Assembly: GCA_036936605.1 (NCBI GenBank)
Contig: JAUPFV010000002.1
Location: 161,750,813 to 161,814,812 of the forward strand
Length of the DNA: 64,000 nucleotides
Source: Limnanthes douglasii subsp. nivea
Lineage: Eukaryota; Streptophyta; Magnoliopsida; Brassicales; Limnanthaceae
Direction of reading: 5' to 3'
Shown here: positions 45,901 through 56,989 of the stretch, piece by piece
How positions within the stretch are numbered: the stretch's first letter is position 1
Layout of the letters: each line of letters begins with the position of its first letter
The notes under the pieces: generated by a model
Told to the model about the DNA's origin: nothing
The model's input: the letters and a program-made list of their open reading frames with translations, nothing else
Database searches by the model: none
Position numbers and translations under genes: made by a program

Positions 45901-46921
45901 AAATAAATAACTTAGTCGAGGGGGTTGATATACCTGCAATTACTTAAGCTTTTGTATTTTCTGTTGTAAGAGGTTTTTTATGGGGTTTGTTTTGTTAGAG
46001 GTTTCTTTGTGGGGTTTGTTGGATTGGAAGCTTAAATCGAATATTTGTCCCTTAACTATAGCGATTTATTTCATATAATCTATTGACTTCAAAATGTCTG
46101 ATGAGGGTCATCTGACTTGTCAATTTCGATAAATTTACTACATAACATATGAACTTCTTCATAGATTTATCACGTAAAAACAAAGTTAGTCTAAAAAATA
46201 TCACATATATAATCCTTCTATATCTATACCATTTATTTCCAGAATATCTTTCAAGGGGTATATTATCATTTTTACATATATAATTTGACTACGTGATACA
46301 TAGTTTTTTTCTTCCTTTTTCATTAGTTTAATTTGTCTCATTTTTCTTATGTTGAAAAACAGTCATTTTATGCTAAATTTATTATTTTTAGAATATGTTA
46401 TTTCAAGTAAAATATCACATACATGGATGATATGAAACATGAATATTTGATTATTAAACGATTTATTGTTCAATGCCAAAAGATAGGTGAGAGATGCAAT
46501 CATATTTGTAGATTAATAAAAAAATTTATATAAAAATTGTTAAACTAATCCGAGAAAAGTAATAGTTTTGTTTATTTAACAATAATTATTATTTTTCATG
46601 ATATAATATTATAAGTGTTAAACTAATCCGAGCAAAGTACATATATAAAACACCGTCATCGACAACCAAACGACCCTAAACACACGACATTAACCTTTTA
46701 AAAACGAAGTGAATAAAGTAGATATGAAATTTTGAAATTTACTGAAGTAAATTTTAAACTGTCGATAACCACATAAATTTTGAAATTTACTGAAAATCAC
46801 TTGTGGTATGAATTTTTCTAACCATAGTATTGAGAACACAAACACATAAAGTTTTTAACTATTGGGAATTTTTAACCTTTTAAAACTCCATGTGTAAAAA
46901 ATCTAATTTAAAAAATTACAA

Positions 46922-46922
<1 letters not shown>

Positions 46923-46976
<54 letters not shown>
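46923..46976. repeat. (AC)n(AT)n microsatellite
   Basis: Short CA run followed by about 22 TA units. Confidence 0.9.
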
Positions 46977-46977
<1 letters not shown>

Positions 46978-47082
46978 AAAATTAAACAAAATGAAATTCA
47001 TGAGTGATATGTTTAGAAAATAAATTCAGTGCCAAATTTGCAACTAAATTGTTTGTAATTTAATAATATTAAAAAAAACTTA

Positions 47083-47500
47083 TTTTGCAACGAAATCGCA
47101 CATAATTCCATAACTAAATTCTTTAAAAAGTTTTTTTACCACAAAAGTGCACATATTTTCGTAATTATAAAAATGTTTGTTATTTGACACCCAATTAACA
47201 CTTATTGTTTTAGAAAAATTATTTTATTTTTTCACATAATCAGACTTATTTAGCTTTGTACATAATTCCACAAGTCGATCTTTTTAAAAAGTTGTTTTAC
47301 CATAACAATGAATATATTTTTTCAAATATAAAAAAATTATTTATTTCACACCCAATTTATATTTATTTTTACAAAATAAGTTTATATTTCTTTTCACACA
47401 AACATACTTATTTAGCAACCAAAGTCATATTTCCGTAAAACATTTGTATGTATTTTCCGTAACTAAACAATAATTTATTTTTTACAAAGAAATTACGATA
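47083..47500. repeat. Diverged ~160-bp tandem repeat, about 2.5 copies
   Basis: The block TTAGC/TTTGC...CACATAATTCC...AAAAAGTTTTTTTACCA...CACCCAATT...TTTTCACA recurs. CATAATTCCA is at 47101 and 47261, and CATATTTCCG at 47426, giving steps of 160 and 165 bp. AT-rich and noncoding. Confidence 0.7.
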
Positions 47501-48077
47501 ATTCTACAACTAAAAATAATCAAAAAATATATTTCATAGATCTAGTTTTATTCGTCTTAAAAAAACAAAACGAATAGTATTTTAATTTTTTTTTTTGGAG
47601 TTATAGTTTAAAAGAAATGACGTTTAAAATAAACACAAAAACATGAGAGAGATAATAGAAAAAGGTAGGGGTATATCACACTACCATGTGGTTATATATA
47701 AATACTAATTTATCGATATGTTGTTAACTATATTTTATTATTTTTGGAGTTGTTATTGGTAAGTAAGTTCGATATTGGGTGGTTATTAGTAGATTATCCA
47801 AAAACATAAATTGAATTTAAACTCCAATTTGAGTTTAGTACAACACATATGTATTATCAAATAGTACATTTATAATTATTTCACTAAAATTAACATAATT
47901 CTTAACATCTGAATTCGATAAAATATAATATATAAATATAACTATAGAAAACGAGTTTAAGAAATTTATAAGGTTCATTTTAACAGCATTCAATATCTGA
48001 GAAAATCCTTTCACGACAACCTAAAACACAGTTTTGATTCGGTTCAACACTGCACGAAAAACGACACTACTAATGAA

Positions 48078-48370
48078 TGTTAGATTATACTTGAAAATGA
48101 GTTGTTGTTATGTAAGGCATTTTTACTTTTACACTACTGTTTACATTTTGTGTACTATGTTTATGTTAATATACTCTGTTTTGATAAGCAATACAAATTC
48201 AACTAATCAAAAATCTGTTTTGCTCCATCAAACTAATTAACTAACTAACTAACAATAGGTGAGTTAAATCTATATATATATATATATATATGAACAACTC
48301 ACATTATAATCCAAGTTAAGCAATAGATAAATATTTCTTTTATCTCTTTGTTTTTCTAAGAACTTTTATA
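48078..48370 (+). repeat. Element G 5' LTR (probable)
   Basis: A TGTTAGA start typical of copia LTRs and a position directly upstream of the PBS. It contains a (TA)n run at about 48272-48290. No partner LTR is in the window, so the start is an estimate. Confidence 0.5.
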
Positions 48371-48382
48371 TGATATCAGAGC
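48371..48382 (+). other. Element G primer binding site (initiator-Met type)
   Basis: TGATATCAGAGC, one base from the common plant copia site TGGTATCAGAGC that pairs with initiator tRNA-Met. Confidence 0.75.
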
Positions 48383-48398
48383 AGTATCTTAATAAGAT

Positions 48399-48739
48399 TT
48401 GAATCTTAAAAGTGAAAGCAATGTTCATAGCAATAGCAGTGAAATAAATGTGAATCATCATTCTGACAACCTAGGTATGTTGATCACAAAAAAAACTATA
48501 TTGCTTGATGTAGAGTTATTAGATTATTATAGGTTGCTAAACAGGAATTTAGCCTCATTGATGGTAGATCAATGGAGATTTTGTTGTTTTCTGCCAAATA
48601 TGATATGTGGAATCAAATGAACAACACGGTATGTTCTTGGATCATAAACTCGATCTCTGATCCTTTGAAAGAATAATTCATGCTCTTGTACAATGCAAAC
48701 GAATTATGGGAAGAAATAGGCCAAAGATATGACTGCTAC
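48399..48739 (+). pseudogene. Element G gag, first part
   Basis: HSDNLGMLITKKTIL leads in, then a frameshift, then MWNQMNNTVCSWIINSISDP and NANELWEEI, matching the copia UBN2-type gag pattern. The element D insertion follows RYDC. Confidence 0.8.
48735..48739. repeat. Target-site duplication of element D, left (GCTAC)
   Basis: Identical to 59505-59509. Confidence 0.93.
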
Positions 48740-49070
48740 TGATGAGTCGATAATTGTTTGGGGAATATATTTAGGATCTTTGTGCTAGATGTGACTAGAT
48801 AGAGAAAGTGTAGAGAGATAAAGGAAGATTCAGAGAAAATATTATTCAATGCCCTTTTTTAGGCAAGTGGGTCACCCTTTTATACTAAAATAAGGAGGAC
48901 CCATTTAAGCTCTTAGTGGGCCGTTCATCACATATTAATGAGGCCCCTCTACTATCTTTATCTTTATACATTGGTCCCTGATTGACTCTGAATACTCTTT
49001 AACTACATCAAATATTTATTTATTGTGTTTTTACCCCTCTAATTGAGATCGGCGAATTCCGCCCTCATCA
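48740..49070 (-). repeat. Element D 3' LTR (331 bp)
   Basis: Ends form a perfect inverted repeat TGATGAG...CTCATCA. It differs from 59174-59504 by three substitutions. Confidence 0.96.
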
Positions 49071-49082
49071 GTAGCCCCCTAG
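49071..49082 (-). other. Element D polypurine tract
   Basis: AGGGGGCTAC-type purine run on the minus strand next to the 3' LTR. Confidence 0.8.
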
Positions 49083-49594
49083 TCTTCAGGAGCTTCGTGA
49101 GCAGAGACTTGCGAAAGAGCCATCGCCACTCGTCCGATCTCTTATCAAGCTTCAGGCTCTGTAAGTTCTGACTGCCCGATGCTCGAGGCTTCCTCATTGG
49201 TGATATTCCCGAGCCTCCTATTCCTGTTCTGCTGGGATTTTCATCCCGGGCCTCTTGTGATGGGCCTATCCTTCTTTCCGATCTCGGTGGTGCCGGCCCA
49301 TATCGTCGATGGGTTCGTGATGAGTTGCTTATGTCAGCCCTTGTCAGTCGGTGGTCGACACGTGTCTTTAGCTAACGGGTCACCCCTCTGTCAGACTAGG
49401 CTCCTAGTGAGACTCTTCATCTTCCCGCTGTCTTTTCGTCGATTGGTATCCCCCGATCCTTCAATCCAGCCTATAAATACCCCAAGGTTCTTAGTGTCTC
49501 TCAGAGGCATTTTAGAGAGAGAAAACGCTGTCCGATCATTTCTAGAGAGAGAAAGAGCTCGTTCGACCCTTCTTCATTCTGGTATGTTTGTTGC
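49083..49594 (+). promoter_or_regulatory. Promoter and leader of element D aORF, TATA box at 49472-49479
   Basis: TATAAATA lies 123 bp before the aORF ATG. The leader is pyrimidine-rich with GAGAGAGA runs and holds a very short upstream frame starting at ATG 49584 (four codons). The strand is opposite to the element transcript. Confidence 0.6.
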
Positions 49595-50916
49595 ATGAAA
49601 CCCAGACGTTCACAGAAAAAACCGACCAAGAAAAAGAAATCTGAGTGGAGCTTTGAAGAGTGGTCTAGTATCGGAGATCGAGCAGAGGAATACCGACGCG
49701 CTGGTCTGATCTGGGGGTCTAACTCCAAACCTTTTGTTCCCGCTCCACTTCCTCACGATCCCGTTCTTGCCACCCCGGTTCCCGCAGAATCTTTCTTGGT
49801 ATCTGACCTTCCGGTTTCTCCTATTCCTGAGGCTAGCCTATCCCCAGAACCCATTATCCTTTCCTCCAGTGACAGTTCCCATTTTTCAGTAGTCGGGCCA
49901 AGAAATCCGACCTTACCGTCCGTCAACTCGCCCGCTTCCCGACGTGTCCGTAAATCCACATTCTTGATAATGGGAGAAGACGATCTATCCAAGTACTCAG
50001 CAGGAGGTAATAGTCCCGAAATGGTTCAACTTACGCCCTCGATTAGAGGGATTCGGACCGGTATTAACACTGCGGTCACTTTTTTAGGTTTTCCCAAAAT
50101 GCGGCTAACACCCGAGCAAGCGGAGGAGGCTCATAGGGCCATGGCACGCGACGCTGCCGACGCTTCTTCCTCTCGAGTCCGGCCGTCTGAAACAGATGCC
50201 GCTACCGCCCGCAGCTCTAGTCAAGTTCCGACCCAAGAAGCTGGAGAGTCGGAAGTCGATGTTGCTCCCGCGGGAGTCTGTATTGCTGCTGCTGGCCACG
50301 CGGCTAACCCCCAGGATGACCCCTTGCCCGAAGAGGTTGCGGCCGCCATTTCCACCAAGTACTTCAGCTGGCTTCTAACCAGGGACGTGGTTTCTCTCTT
50401 CGAATGGAAGTATCTCTACTTCCCCGAGGCCGATCATAGAGACTTACTGACCCGCTGGGGGATCCCTGAGTGTGTCAGCGTCCGATTCCCGACCCCAGGA
50501 GACCCCCGTCCACGTCAGACCCAGAGAGATCGTGGTGTTCACCGAATTGTTCAACTGGGGTTTGCGTTTCCCCTTGGACCCTGAGATTGCGCTCTATTTT
50601 CGCACCCTCCAAATCTGCCCGTCGCAGCTGACGCCAAATGCTTGGTATACCTTGATGTCCTGCATCATGGCTTCCCGCCTTTCTGGTCAAGTTATGCCGA
50701 TGGAGGAGTGTATCGCCATGTCGGGTCTGTCCAAGTCCCCGAAATCCCCATTCTTCTACTCTTCTCTTGGCAATAAGTGGAAAATTGTCAACGACTTCTT
50801 GGAAGGGGACAAAGGGTGGAAGCATCGGTTCGTATTTCTGAGCGGGTATTGGGAGAACGGTCTTCCATACTCTCCGGAGAACCCGAGGCAACTGCTGCGG
50901 ACCTGTGTCCATGATG
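49595..50916 (+). pseudogene. Element D antisense ORF (aORF), exon 1, one frameshift
   Basis: The ATG at 49595 gives MKPRRSQKKPTKKKKSEWSF, a strongly basic N terminus. A Pro/Ser-rich region follows, then MGEDDLSKYSAGG and an Ala-rich stretch. The conserved domain begins WGIPECVSVRFP. A frameshift near 50505 in a C-rich stretch moves the frame to FTELFNWGLRFPLDPEIALYF, ICPSQLTPNAWYTLM, MASRLSGQ, SPFFYSSLGNKWKIVNDFL, FVFLSGYWENG. The exon ends phase 1 at 50916. The function is unknown; it is the same family as in A, B, C and E. Confidence 0.88.
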
Positions 50917-50992
50917 GTACTACCTTCCCCTATAAATATATATATTTTTTTTTTTTTTTTTATATACCTTTATCTACCGTTCCTTTGCATAG
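50917..50992 (+). other. Intron of element D aORF (76 nt)
   Basis: Donor GATG|GTACTA, acceptor TTTGCATAG|TGTCG, with a 17-base T run between. Joined in phase 1 the text reads HD-V-SKDWLQGVKKD, matching the exon 2 start of A and C. Without splicing the frame meets TAG at the acceptor. Confidence 0.82.
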
Positions 50993-52241
50993 TGTCGAAG
51001 GACTGGCTGCAGGGGGTGAAGAAGGACCATTCGGAAGCCGCGGAGGTCACTTTCGAGGTGCTGAAAAACTACTCCCGAAGGAATTGGGGTCGGGGCATGC
51101 ACCGCACTTTCATGGATAAGAACTTGTTCATGAGCAACTTCTGGCGGTGCTCATCCGAGGCTCTTACCATTGAACAACTGCGGGAGCCTCCAAGTCTGGA
51201 CGACGTGCTTGCCCGAACCGGGCGTCCCGGGTACATACTATACCTGCCCAAACGCAACAAGGCACCCAGTAAGCGTCCAAAGTCAGAGGACGACGAGGCA
51301 GTAGGTGACCCGATCAGGGTAGCGGCGCCGAGGCAGGACGACTGGATGCGAGTCATAACCCGGCCGCGGTGCAAAAGAGGAAAAAACGTGCAGAGACGGG
51401 GGGGGGGGGGGGGGGGTCTAAGTCGAAGAAATCCAAAACTGCGGTAGAGGATCTGGCGGTGGTCAGCGCCGGGGTGGGTGCTTCGGGGCCTAAACTCGTG
51501 GATCAAGTTGACGACGGCGGAGGTCCTGTAATGGACGACGTTGTGTTAATTCCAGACGACACTGAGCCCCCCGAGGCTGCAAACCCGGACGCCTCTTCGT
51601 CAAGTGGCCCCAAATTCCCGGTGCTGACGATGCTTAGTAGCCCGCACCCTTTTCCTCTTCGGGGCACTGATGGACTTGCTCTGTCGCTATATAACTTGCT
51701 GGTTCCGGCAGCCTTGAAAGAGCGTCGGGCAAAGGAGCTTAGCAAAAAGTTAGCCTTGGCGGAGACAAAGATTACCAGTCTTGCTGCGAAGGTCAAAACT
51801 GCCGAGGAGGCCCAGGCGTTGGCGGAAGGTCGGGTTGTTGAAGCTGAAAATCTCGCTACCGAAGCGAAGACGGCCGCGGAGACGGCGAAGCAGGCGATGG
51901 CGACAGCGAAGAAAACCGCGGAGGACGCGGTGAACGTTGCGGAGACGGCGAGGAAAGCCGCGGAAGACCGCGCCTCATCTCTGGCACTGGAGGTTCAAAA
52001 GTTAAAATCCTCGAACGTCGCTTACATCAACCGATGTAGATAGTGGTCGGACAAGGAGACTGCGGATGCCAAAGCCGCATACGTGCTGTCACTCCATAAC
52101 CGCTTCCCGGACCTTCGCCTTGGGTCGCTGTGGCTCGACGTACCAGAGAAAGACCGGCCCGAGGGAGTCGATTGGGGGGAATCCGACGATGTTGACGATG
52201 AAGAAGACGATGAGGATGTGGATGAAGATGGGGACCAGTGA
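50993..52241 (+). pseudogene. Element D antisense ORF, exon 2
   Basis: SKDWLQGVKKD, NWGRGMHRTFM, FWRCSSEALT, REPPSLDDVLA, YLPKRNKAPSKR, then a basic KRKKRAE and SKSKKSK region interrupted by a 19-base G run (51398-51416) where the frame changes. A long Ala/Lys/Glu coiled coil follows (about 51700-52010), a TAG at 52041-52043, then LHNRFPDLRLGSLWLDVPEKD and an acidic tail to the TGA at 52239-52241. The order of parts is the same as in C. Confidence 0.85.
51398..51416 (+). repeat. Poly-G tract (19 bases) in element D aORF
   Basis: Mononucleotide run between frames 50905-51447 and 51369-52043. It encodes a poly-Gly linker and marks the point where the frame must change. Confidence 0.9.
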
Positions 52242-52415
52242 TTTCGTTTCCCCCTTCGTTTTTTTTGAAAATTCTGTAACTCTTTGGGGGCCGTAGGCCC
52301 CTCTGTTTTTTTTATCGAACCACTTTAACTCTTATGTTTTTTGGGGGTCACGGGGCCCCCTGTGACGATCATATTTAATTTGCTGGGTATACTATTTCGC
52401 ACATCGTAAATCTTA
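52242..52415. other. Element D aORF 3' region
   Basis: Short noncoding stretch with GGGGGCCGTAGGCCCC and GGGGGTCACGGGGCCCCC palindrome-like motifs followed by T runs. This is a possible hairpin pair analogous to the duplicated hairpins of A and C. Confidence 0.4.
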
Positions 52416-52791
52416 ATGTTCGGTAGGTTAATTTGTTACCGAAAGTTTTCCAGAGGTTCGGGAAAACCAAAGCGTAGATCGGTAGAACCGAAAAACCTAT
52501 TTTTAGGCTCTGTAGATCGATTTGTTATCGAAAGTTTTTCCAAAGGTTCGGGAAAACCAAAATGTAGATCGGTAGAACCGAAAAACCTAGTTTTAGGCTC
52601 TGTAGATCGATTCGTTATCGAAAGTTTTTCCAAAGGTTCGGGAAAACCCAAATGTAGATCGGTAGAACCGAAAAACCTATTTTTAGGCTCTGTAGATCGA
52701 TTCGTGATCGAAAGTTTTTCCAAAGGTTCGGGAAAACCAAAATGTAGATCGGTAGAACCGAAAAACCTATTTTTAGGCTCTGTAAATCGAG
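52416..52791. repeat. 90-bp tandem repeat, 4 copies, in element D spacer
   Basis: GGCTCTGTAGATCGATT starts at 52506, 52596, 52686 and 52776, exactly 90 bp apart, with an earlier diverged copy from 52416. As 90 is a multiple of three and each unit lacks stops, both strands show a spurious repetitive frame of about 150 codons. Located between the aORF stop and the integrase end. Confidence 0.95.
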
Positions 52792-53019
52792 TAATATTAA
52801 AAGAAAAGGACGACGTCCAGCTCGTCAGCTGTCCGAAGTCACAACAATTTAATATGTAGAAGGCAAAAGATTTTTTGATTATAAAAAACGTGGGTCGGGT
52901 TTTGACTGATGCCTCGTTAAAACCTCCTCGCGCCACCGAGGTAGGAAAGAGTGCATCCCCGACCGTTTACAACCTTGAATCAAGTGGAAAATACAGCGAA
53001 GTACATCGTAAATTACAAA

Positions 53020-54346
53020 CTATTCTAGATACAATTTTAAGTGCTCAATATTCCATGGTAGCCTTAGGAGGTGTCCGAGCCGATTCGGCAGGCGGTACGT
53101 CCCGCTCTTGATTTTCTCGACAATTTCGTATGGTCCCTCCCAATTTGGGGCCAGCTTTCCGAGGCTCTTGTCCTTTGTGTGGAGGAACACGCGTCGTAGA
53201 ACCTTATCTCCGACCTTGAACTCCCGACGGCGGACTTTGGCTGCGTATCGACTTCTCATTAAAGTTTGGTAGTGTAAAGAATTTAAATGGGCGCGGTGGC
53301 GCTTCTCTTCTATGAGGTCGAGCTCGAGTCGTCGGCTGTCGTCATTCGTCTCCTCCTGATAAGTTCCGACCCTGAAAGAAGGAAAAATAGATTTTGCGGG
53401 AGTGACCGCGTCCATACCATACACTAAAGCGTAAGGCGACTCTTGAGTGGCCGTGCGGGGTGTGGTTCGGTAAGCCCACAATACTTCTTGCAAGTAGTCT
53501 GGCCATTTCCCGGCCTTTCCCTCGAGGTTCTTTCTGAGGCCATCCAGAATGGTTCGGTTTGTTACTTCGACCTGACCGTTGGCTTGTGGATGAAAAGGAG
53601 CAGAGAAACATTGTAGGATATTATGAGTGGTGCCGAACGCCTTCATCTCCGCACTATCAAACTGTGGCCCGTTGTCCATAGTTAGCCGCTGGGGCACTCC
53701 GAACCGGCAACAAATGTTCGCCCAAATGAATTTGACAATATCTTTGGTCTTCGTGGCGGATAGAGGTTCGGCTTCGACCCACTTGGAGAAGTAATCTACT
53801 GCCACGACAATCTACTGCCACGACAATCGTCTGCCTTCCTCCGACGAGGTCGATTCCCCAGCGGTAAAAAGGCAGCCCTTCGGATATGGATTCTAGGGGA
53901 GCTGCTGGTACGTTGATGGCGTTACCGAACCTTTGACACGTATCGCAGGTTTTTACTATGAGTCTTGCGTCTGCCGTTATTGTCGGCCAATAGAACCCCG
54001 CAAGAAAAATTCTCCTAATCAGAGCCTTGTATCCGCAATGCGCCGTGCCTTCACCATCATGCAGTTAGGACAAGATTACCTGGGATTCGTCGAAACCTAA
54101 ACATCAAAGCAGAGGTCGGCTAAAAGATTTTTTGTACAGCACATCCCCTAAAAGGACGTAGCCCTGCGCTTTGTTGCGCAATTTTCGTGCCGAAGCGGTG
54201 TCGTCGGGAAGCCGACCTTCAGCCAAGAAAGAGATAATACCCCGGCGCCAGTCTGAAGTTGCAACCGAAGAGATCTGGCATGCGATTTCAGGTCGGTTAG
54301 CTAACTCATGTCGTTTAATGATGGACGGGATTTCTTGCTCTATCAT
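53020..54346 (-). pseudogene. Element D integrase, small in-frame loss and 16-bp duplication
   Basis: DDTASARKLRNKAQGYVLL leads in; the zinc-binding part has LHDGEGTAHCGY and CDTCQRFGN. The core reads RWGIDLVGGRQT, lacking the PLPMAS residues that follow in A and C. A perfect 16-bp tandem duplication (about 53791-53822) then shifts the frame before VDYFSKWVEAEPL. TMDNGPQFD and NGQVEVTNRTI keep the second Asp and the Glu. The C-terminal 261 codons (53805-53020) are open and end WNIEHLKLYLE. Confidence 0.9.
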
Positions 54347-55299
54347 CTATGGATAACTGGTGGAGCAGGAAATCGTTGCCAAAGAATCCGCTGTGGTGTT
54401 TTTGCTTCGTGGTACATGCTCGTAAGTAATTTTGTCAAAGGAAGCGGCCAGAATTCTTAATGCCGCAAGGTACTGTACCAGGTGTTCCTTCCGAGCCTCC
54501 GCGCTTCCCGAGGCTTGGTTTATTAGAAGTTGGGAGTCGCTTATGAGTCGTACTTGTCTTGCCCCGCATACCTGTGCCAACCGTAACCCTGCCAAAGCAG
54601 CCTCGTATTCAGCTTCATTGTTCGACGTGTGGAAAATAAAACGGATAGCCTGGAGCATCCTAACACCCGAGGGAGTTACAATTTGGACTCCCGCCCCACA
54701 ACCACTAACGTTTGCTCCCCCATCGGTGCGGACGGTCCACTCGCCCTCTGCTTTCTCTTGTGAGTGCGCTTCCTGTTCGGGTCGTTCTGAGTGAAACTCA
54801 ACTAGAAAATCGGCCAAGACCTGGCCTTTGATAGCTGTTCGGGGTTCAAATTCAATGTCGAAATCCCCCAGTTCAACGACCATTTGGATAATCTCCCGGA
54901 CATGTCTGGTCGTTAAAAAATGTATTTTAGCGGAAGTGATGTGCGGAAAACAATAGGGTGGGCTTGGAAGTATGGTCGCATTTTCCGCGCTGCTGTCACC
55001 AGAGCCAGCGCCATTTTTTCCAATTTGAGGTACCGAGTTTCGGCGTCCAGTAAACTTTTGCTCACATAGTATACCGCTGTCGGAGCTGGCCCTGATTCGC
55101 TGATTAGAGCAGCGCTGACCGCATAATCCGTGACCGCAATGTAAAGGAAAAGGGTTTCCCCCGCAGTCGGCTTGGTGAGGCGGTTCAGGGTCGATAGGTA
55201 CTCTTTGATCCCTAAAAAAGCCTTGGTACACTCAGGATTCCAAACAAAATTTTTTGCCTGTCGTAGGACCTGAAAAAACGGAGCGCATTTATCAGACGA
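54347..55299 (-). pseudogene. Element D dual RNase H region
   Basis: The first RNase H (about 55230-54900) has VYYVSKSLLDAETRYLKLEK and RKMRPYFQAH, with a frameshift near 54945. The second, archaeal-type domain is open: RTDGGANVSGCGAG, NNEAEYEAALAGLRLAQV, SDSQLLINQ, KNTTADSLATI. D, E, D, D ligands are present. Confidence 0.88.
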
Positions 55300-56306
55300 T
55301 CAAGAAATGAAACGATTTAGGGCGGCCAGACGCCCGGTCAGAATCTGAACTTCCTTCACACTCCGGGGAGGCGTCATGTCGGCTAGGGCTCGGAGCTGAA
55401 TAGGGTCTGCTTCAATTCCTTTCTCGCTGACGAAGAACCCCAAGAATTGCCCTGATCGGACCCCAAAAGAACATTTCTCCAGGTTTAGCTTAAGGTTGAT
55501 CCCTCGTAGATTACCAAAAGTTTCCCTGAGATCGGCGAGATGGGCTTCATCGGTACCGCTTTTGACCAACATGTCATCGATGTAAACCTCCATGTTTCTC
55601 CCGATCTGGCCTTCGAATGTTCTGTTTACTAGCCTTTGGTATGTCGCGCCAGCGTTTTTAGTCCGAAGGGCATCACTTTGTAAAAATATAATCCCCGACC
55701 CGTAATGAACGTAGTATTCTCCTGATCTGCGTCATGTAACTTAATTTGATTGTAACCGGCATAGGCGTCCATAAACGAGAGTAGCTTGTTGCCCGACGTC
55801 GAGTCTACCAGCTGGTCGATCCTCGGCATCGGGAAAGAGTCCTTCGGGCATGCCCGATTAAGATCAGTAAAGTCCACGCACATCCTCAATTTCCCGCTTT
55901 TCTTTTTAACCAGCATGGGGTTAGAGATCCATAAAGGGTATTTTGCTTCCTTGATGTGTCCGACGCTGGTCATTCTCTCAACTTCCCGCAGAATTACTTC
56001 CGCCTTTTCGGGGGAAAAAGCCCGACGCTTCTGGACGATTGGTCTGATATTTCCGTTGATAGTCAACTTGTGAATCGCGAAGGATTCTAGTACCCCCATG
56101 ACATCCCCTGAGCACCATGCAAACAAGTCTAGGTTCTCTCGTAGGAGGGTCATTAGCTGTTCCCTTAGGGTTGGCAAAAGGTTTACCCTGACCCGCAGAT
56201 ATTGCCCGTCTGCAAAATAATGTAGTTCGCATTCCTCGTCTGTCGTCAAAAGGCTTGGGGCCTCCCGGGGGTCATCCACCGGTTGCGATCCCGGAGGCAC
56301 CCCCCT
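55300..56306 (-). pseudogene. Element D reverse transcriptase, one frameshift
   Basis: The frame is continuous with protease behind the UAG: DDPREAPSLLTTDEECELHY, then [59 protein letters not shown] base is lost in the A-run at about 55660, then VYIDDMLVKS (intact) and LTGRLAALNRFIS. The remaining fold is normal, so one indel and a stop at about 55300 disable it. Confidence 0.92.
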
Positions 56307-56312
56307 TAATTG

Positions 56313-56960
56313 CTATTCTTGAGCCGGAAACATCTCTTGGTCTTTTTTCGGAGCTAACGCAGCTCGGTAACATTCCCGCGCTGCTTTTTGGCTGCTTCGG
56401 ACCACTCCTACATTGTTCCCGACCACGTACTTCACACACTGATGAATAGTAGACGTCACAGCATGCATGCGCGATATCCAAGATCGGCCAAGAATGGCGT
56501 TGTGTGAGGTCGGCGCGTCCACTACTACAAACAAAATCGTGACCTCCTTTTTAAATGGGCCGCGGCCTAACTGGACCACGCCCTCGAACTCCCCGACTAC
56601 GTCGGCTGCTGATCCGGTAAACCCGACAATGGTGCGGTCAGATCGCGCAATCACCGGTCGCGTCCTGAACTTAGCGATGGTAGATGCGAAGATGATATTG
56701 GCCGAACTCCCGGTGTCTACCAAGATGCGCCGAACCTCCTCTCCCGCTATTGCTGCCCCGATCACAATGGCGTCCTCATGCGGTCCAGCTATGTCTCTCA
56801 TGTCGTCGTCGTCGAAATGTAAAATCGGTGAGGGGGCGCTTCTGGTTTGGAAGCAAGTTCTGGCTTCCAACTGGGTGGTCAAGTTGACAATGTGCCTTTT
56901 CCTGGAGGAATGCATGACTCCCGCCATCGAATCCCCCCCCGAAAATCGTTAGAGATTCAA
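56313..56960 (-). pseudogene. Element D protease, ends in UAG with readthrough-like context
   Basis: SSRKRHIVNLTTQLE, FDDDDMRDIAGPHEDAIVIG, active site RRILVDTGSSANIIF, VGFTGSAADVVGEFEG, NAILGRSWISRMHAV, STIHQCVKYV, ARECYRAALAP. It ends E-UAG (56315-56313), directly followed by CAA-UUA, and the same frame runs on into RT. A G8/C8 homopolymer near 56931-56938 sets it one frame off from gag in this copy. Confidence 0.9.
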
Positions 56961-56989
56961 AAAGATTACAGAGGTCTCGCACTTTACCG

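Larger units (their letters stand above)
45901..48077. other. AT-rich noncoding stretch
   Basis: No coding frame of note and no retrotransposon motif. It contains microsatellites and a diverged tandem repeat, listed separately. Confidence 0.6.

Noticed and set aside
52416..52936. Repetitive 147- and 166-codon frames on both strands, like a 30-residue repeat protein
   Set aside because: They follow from a 90-bp tandem array free of stops, lying in the element D spacer; no start context or promoter supports a protein.
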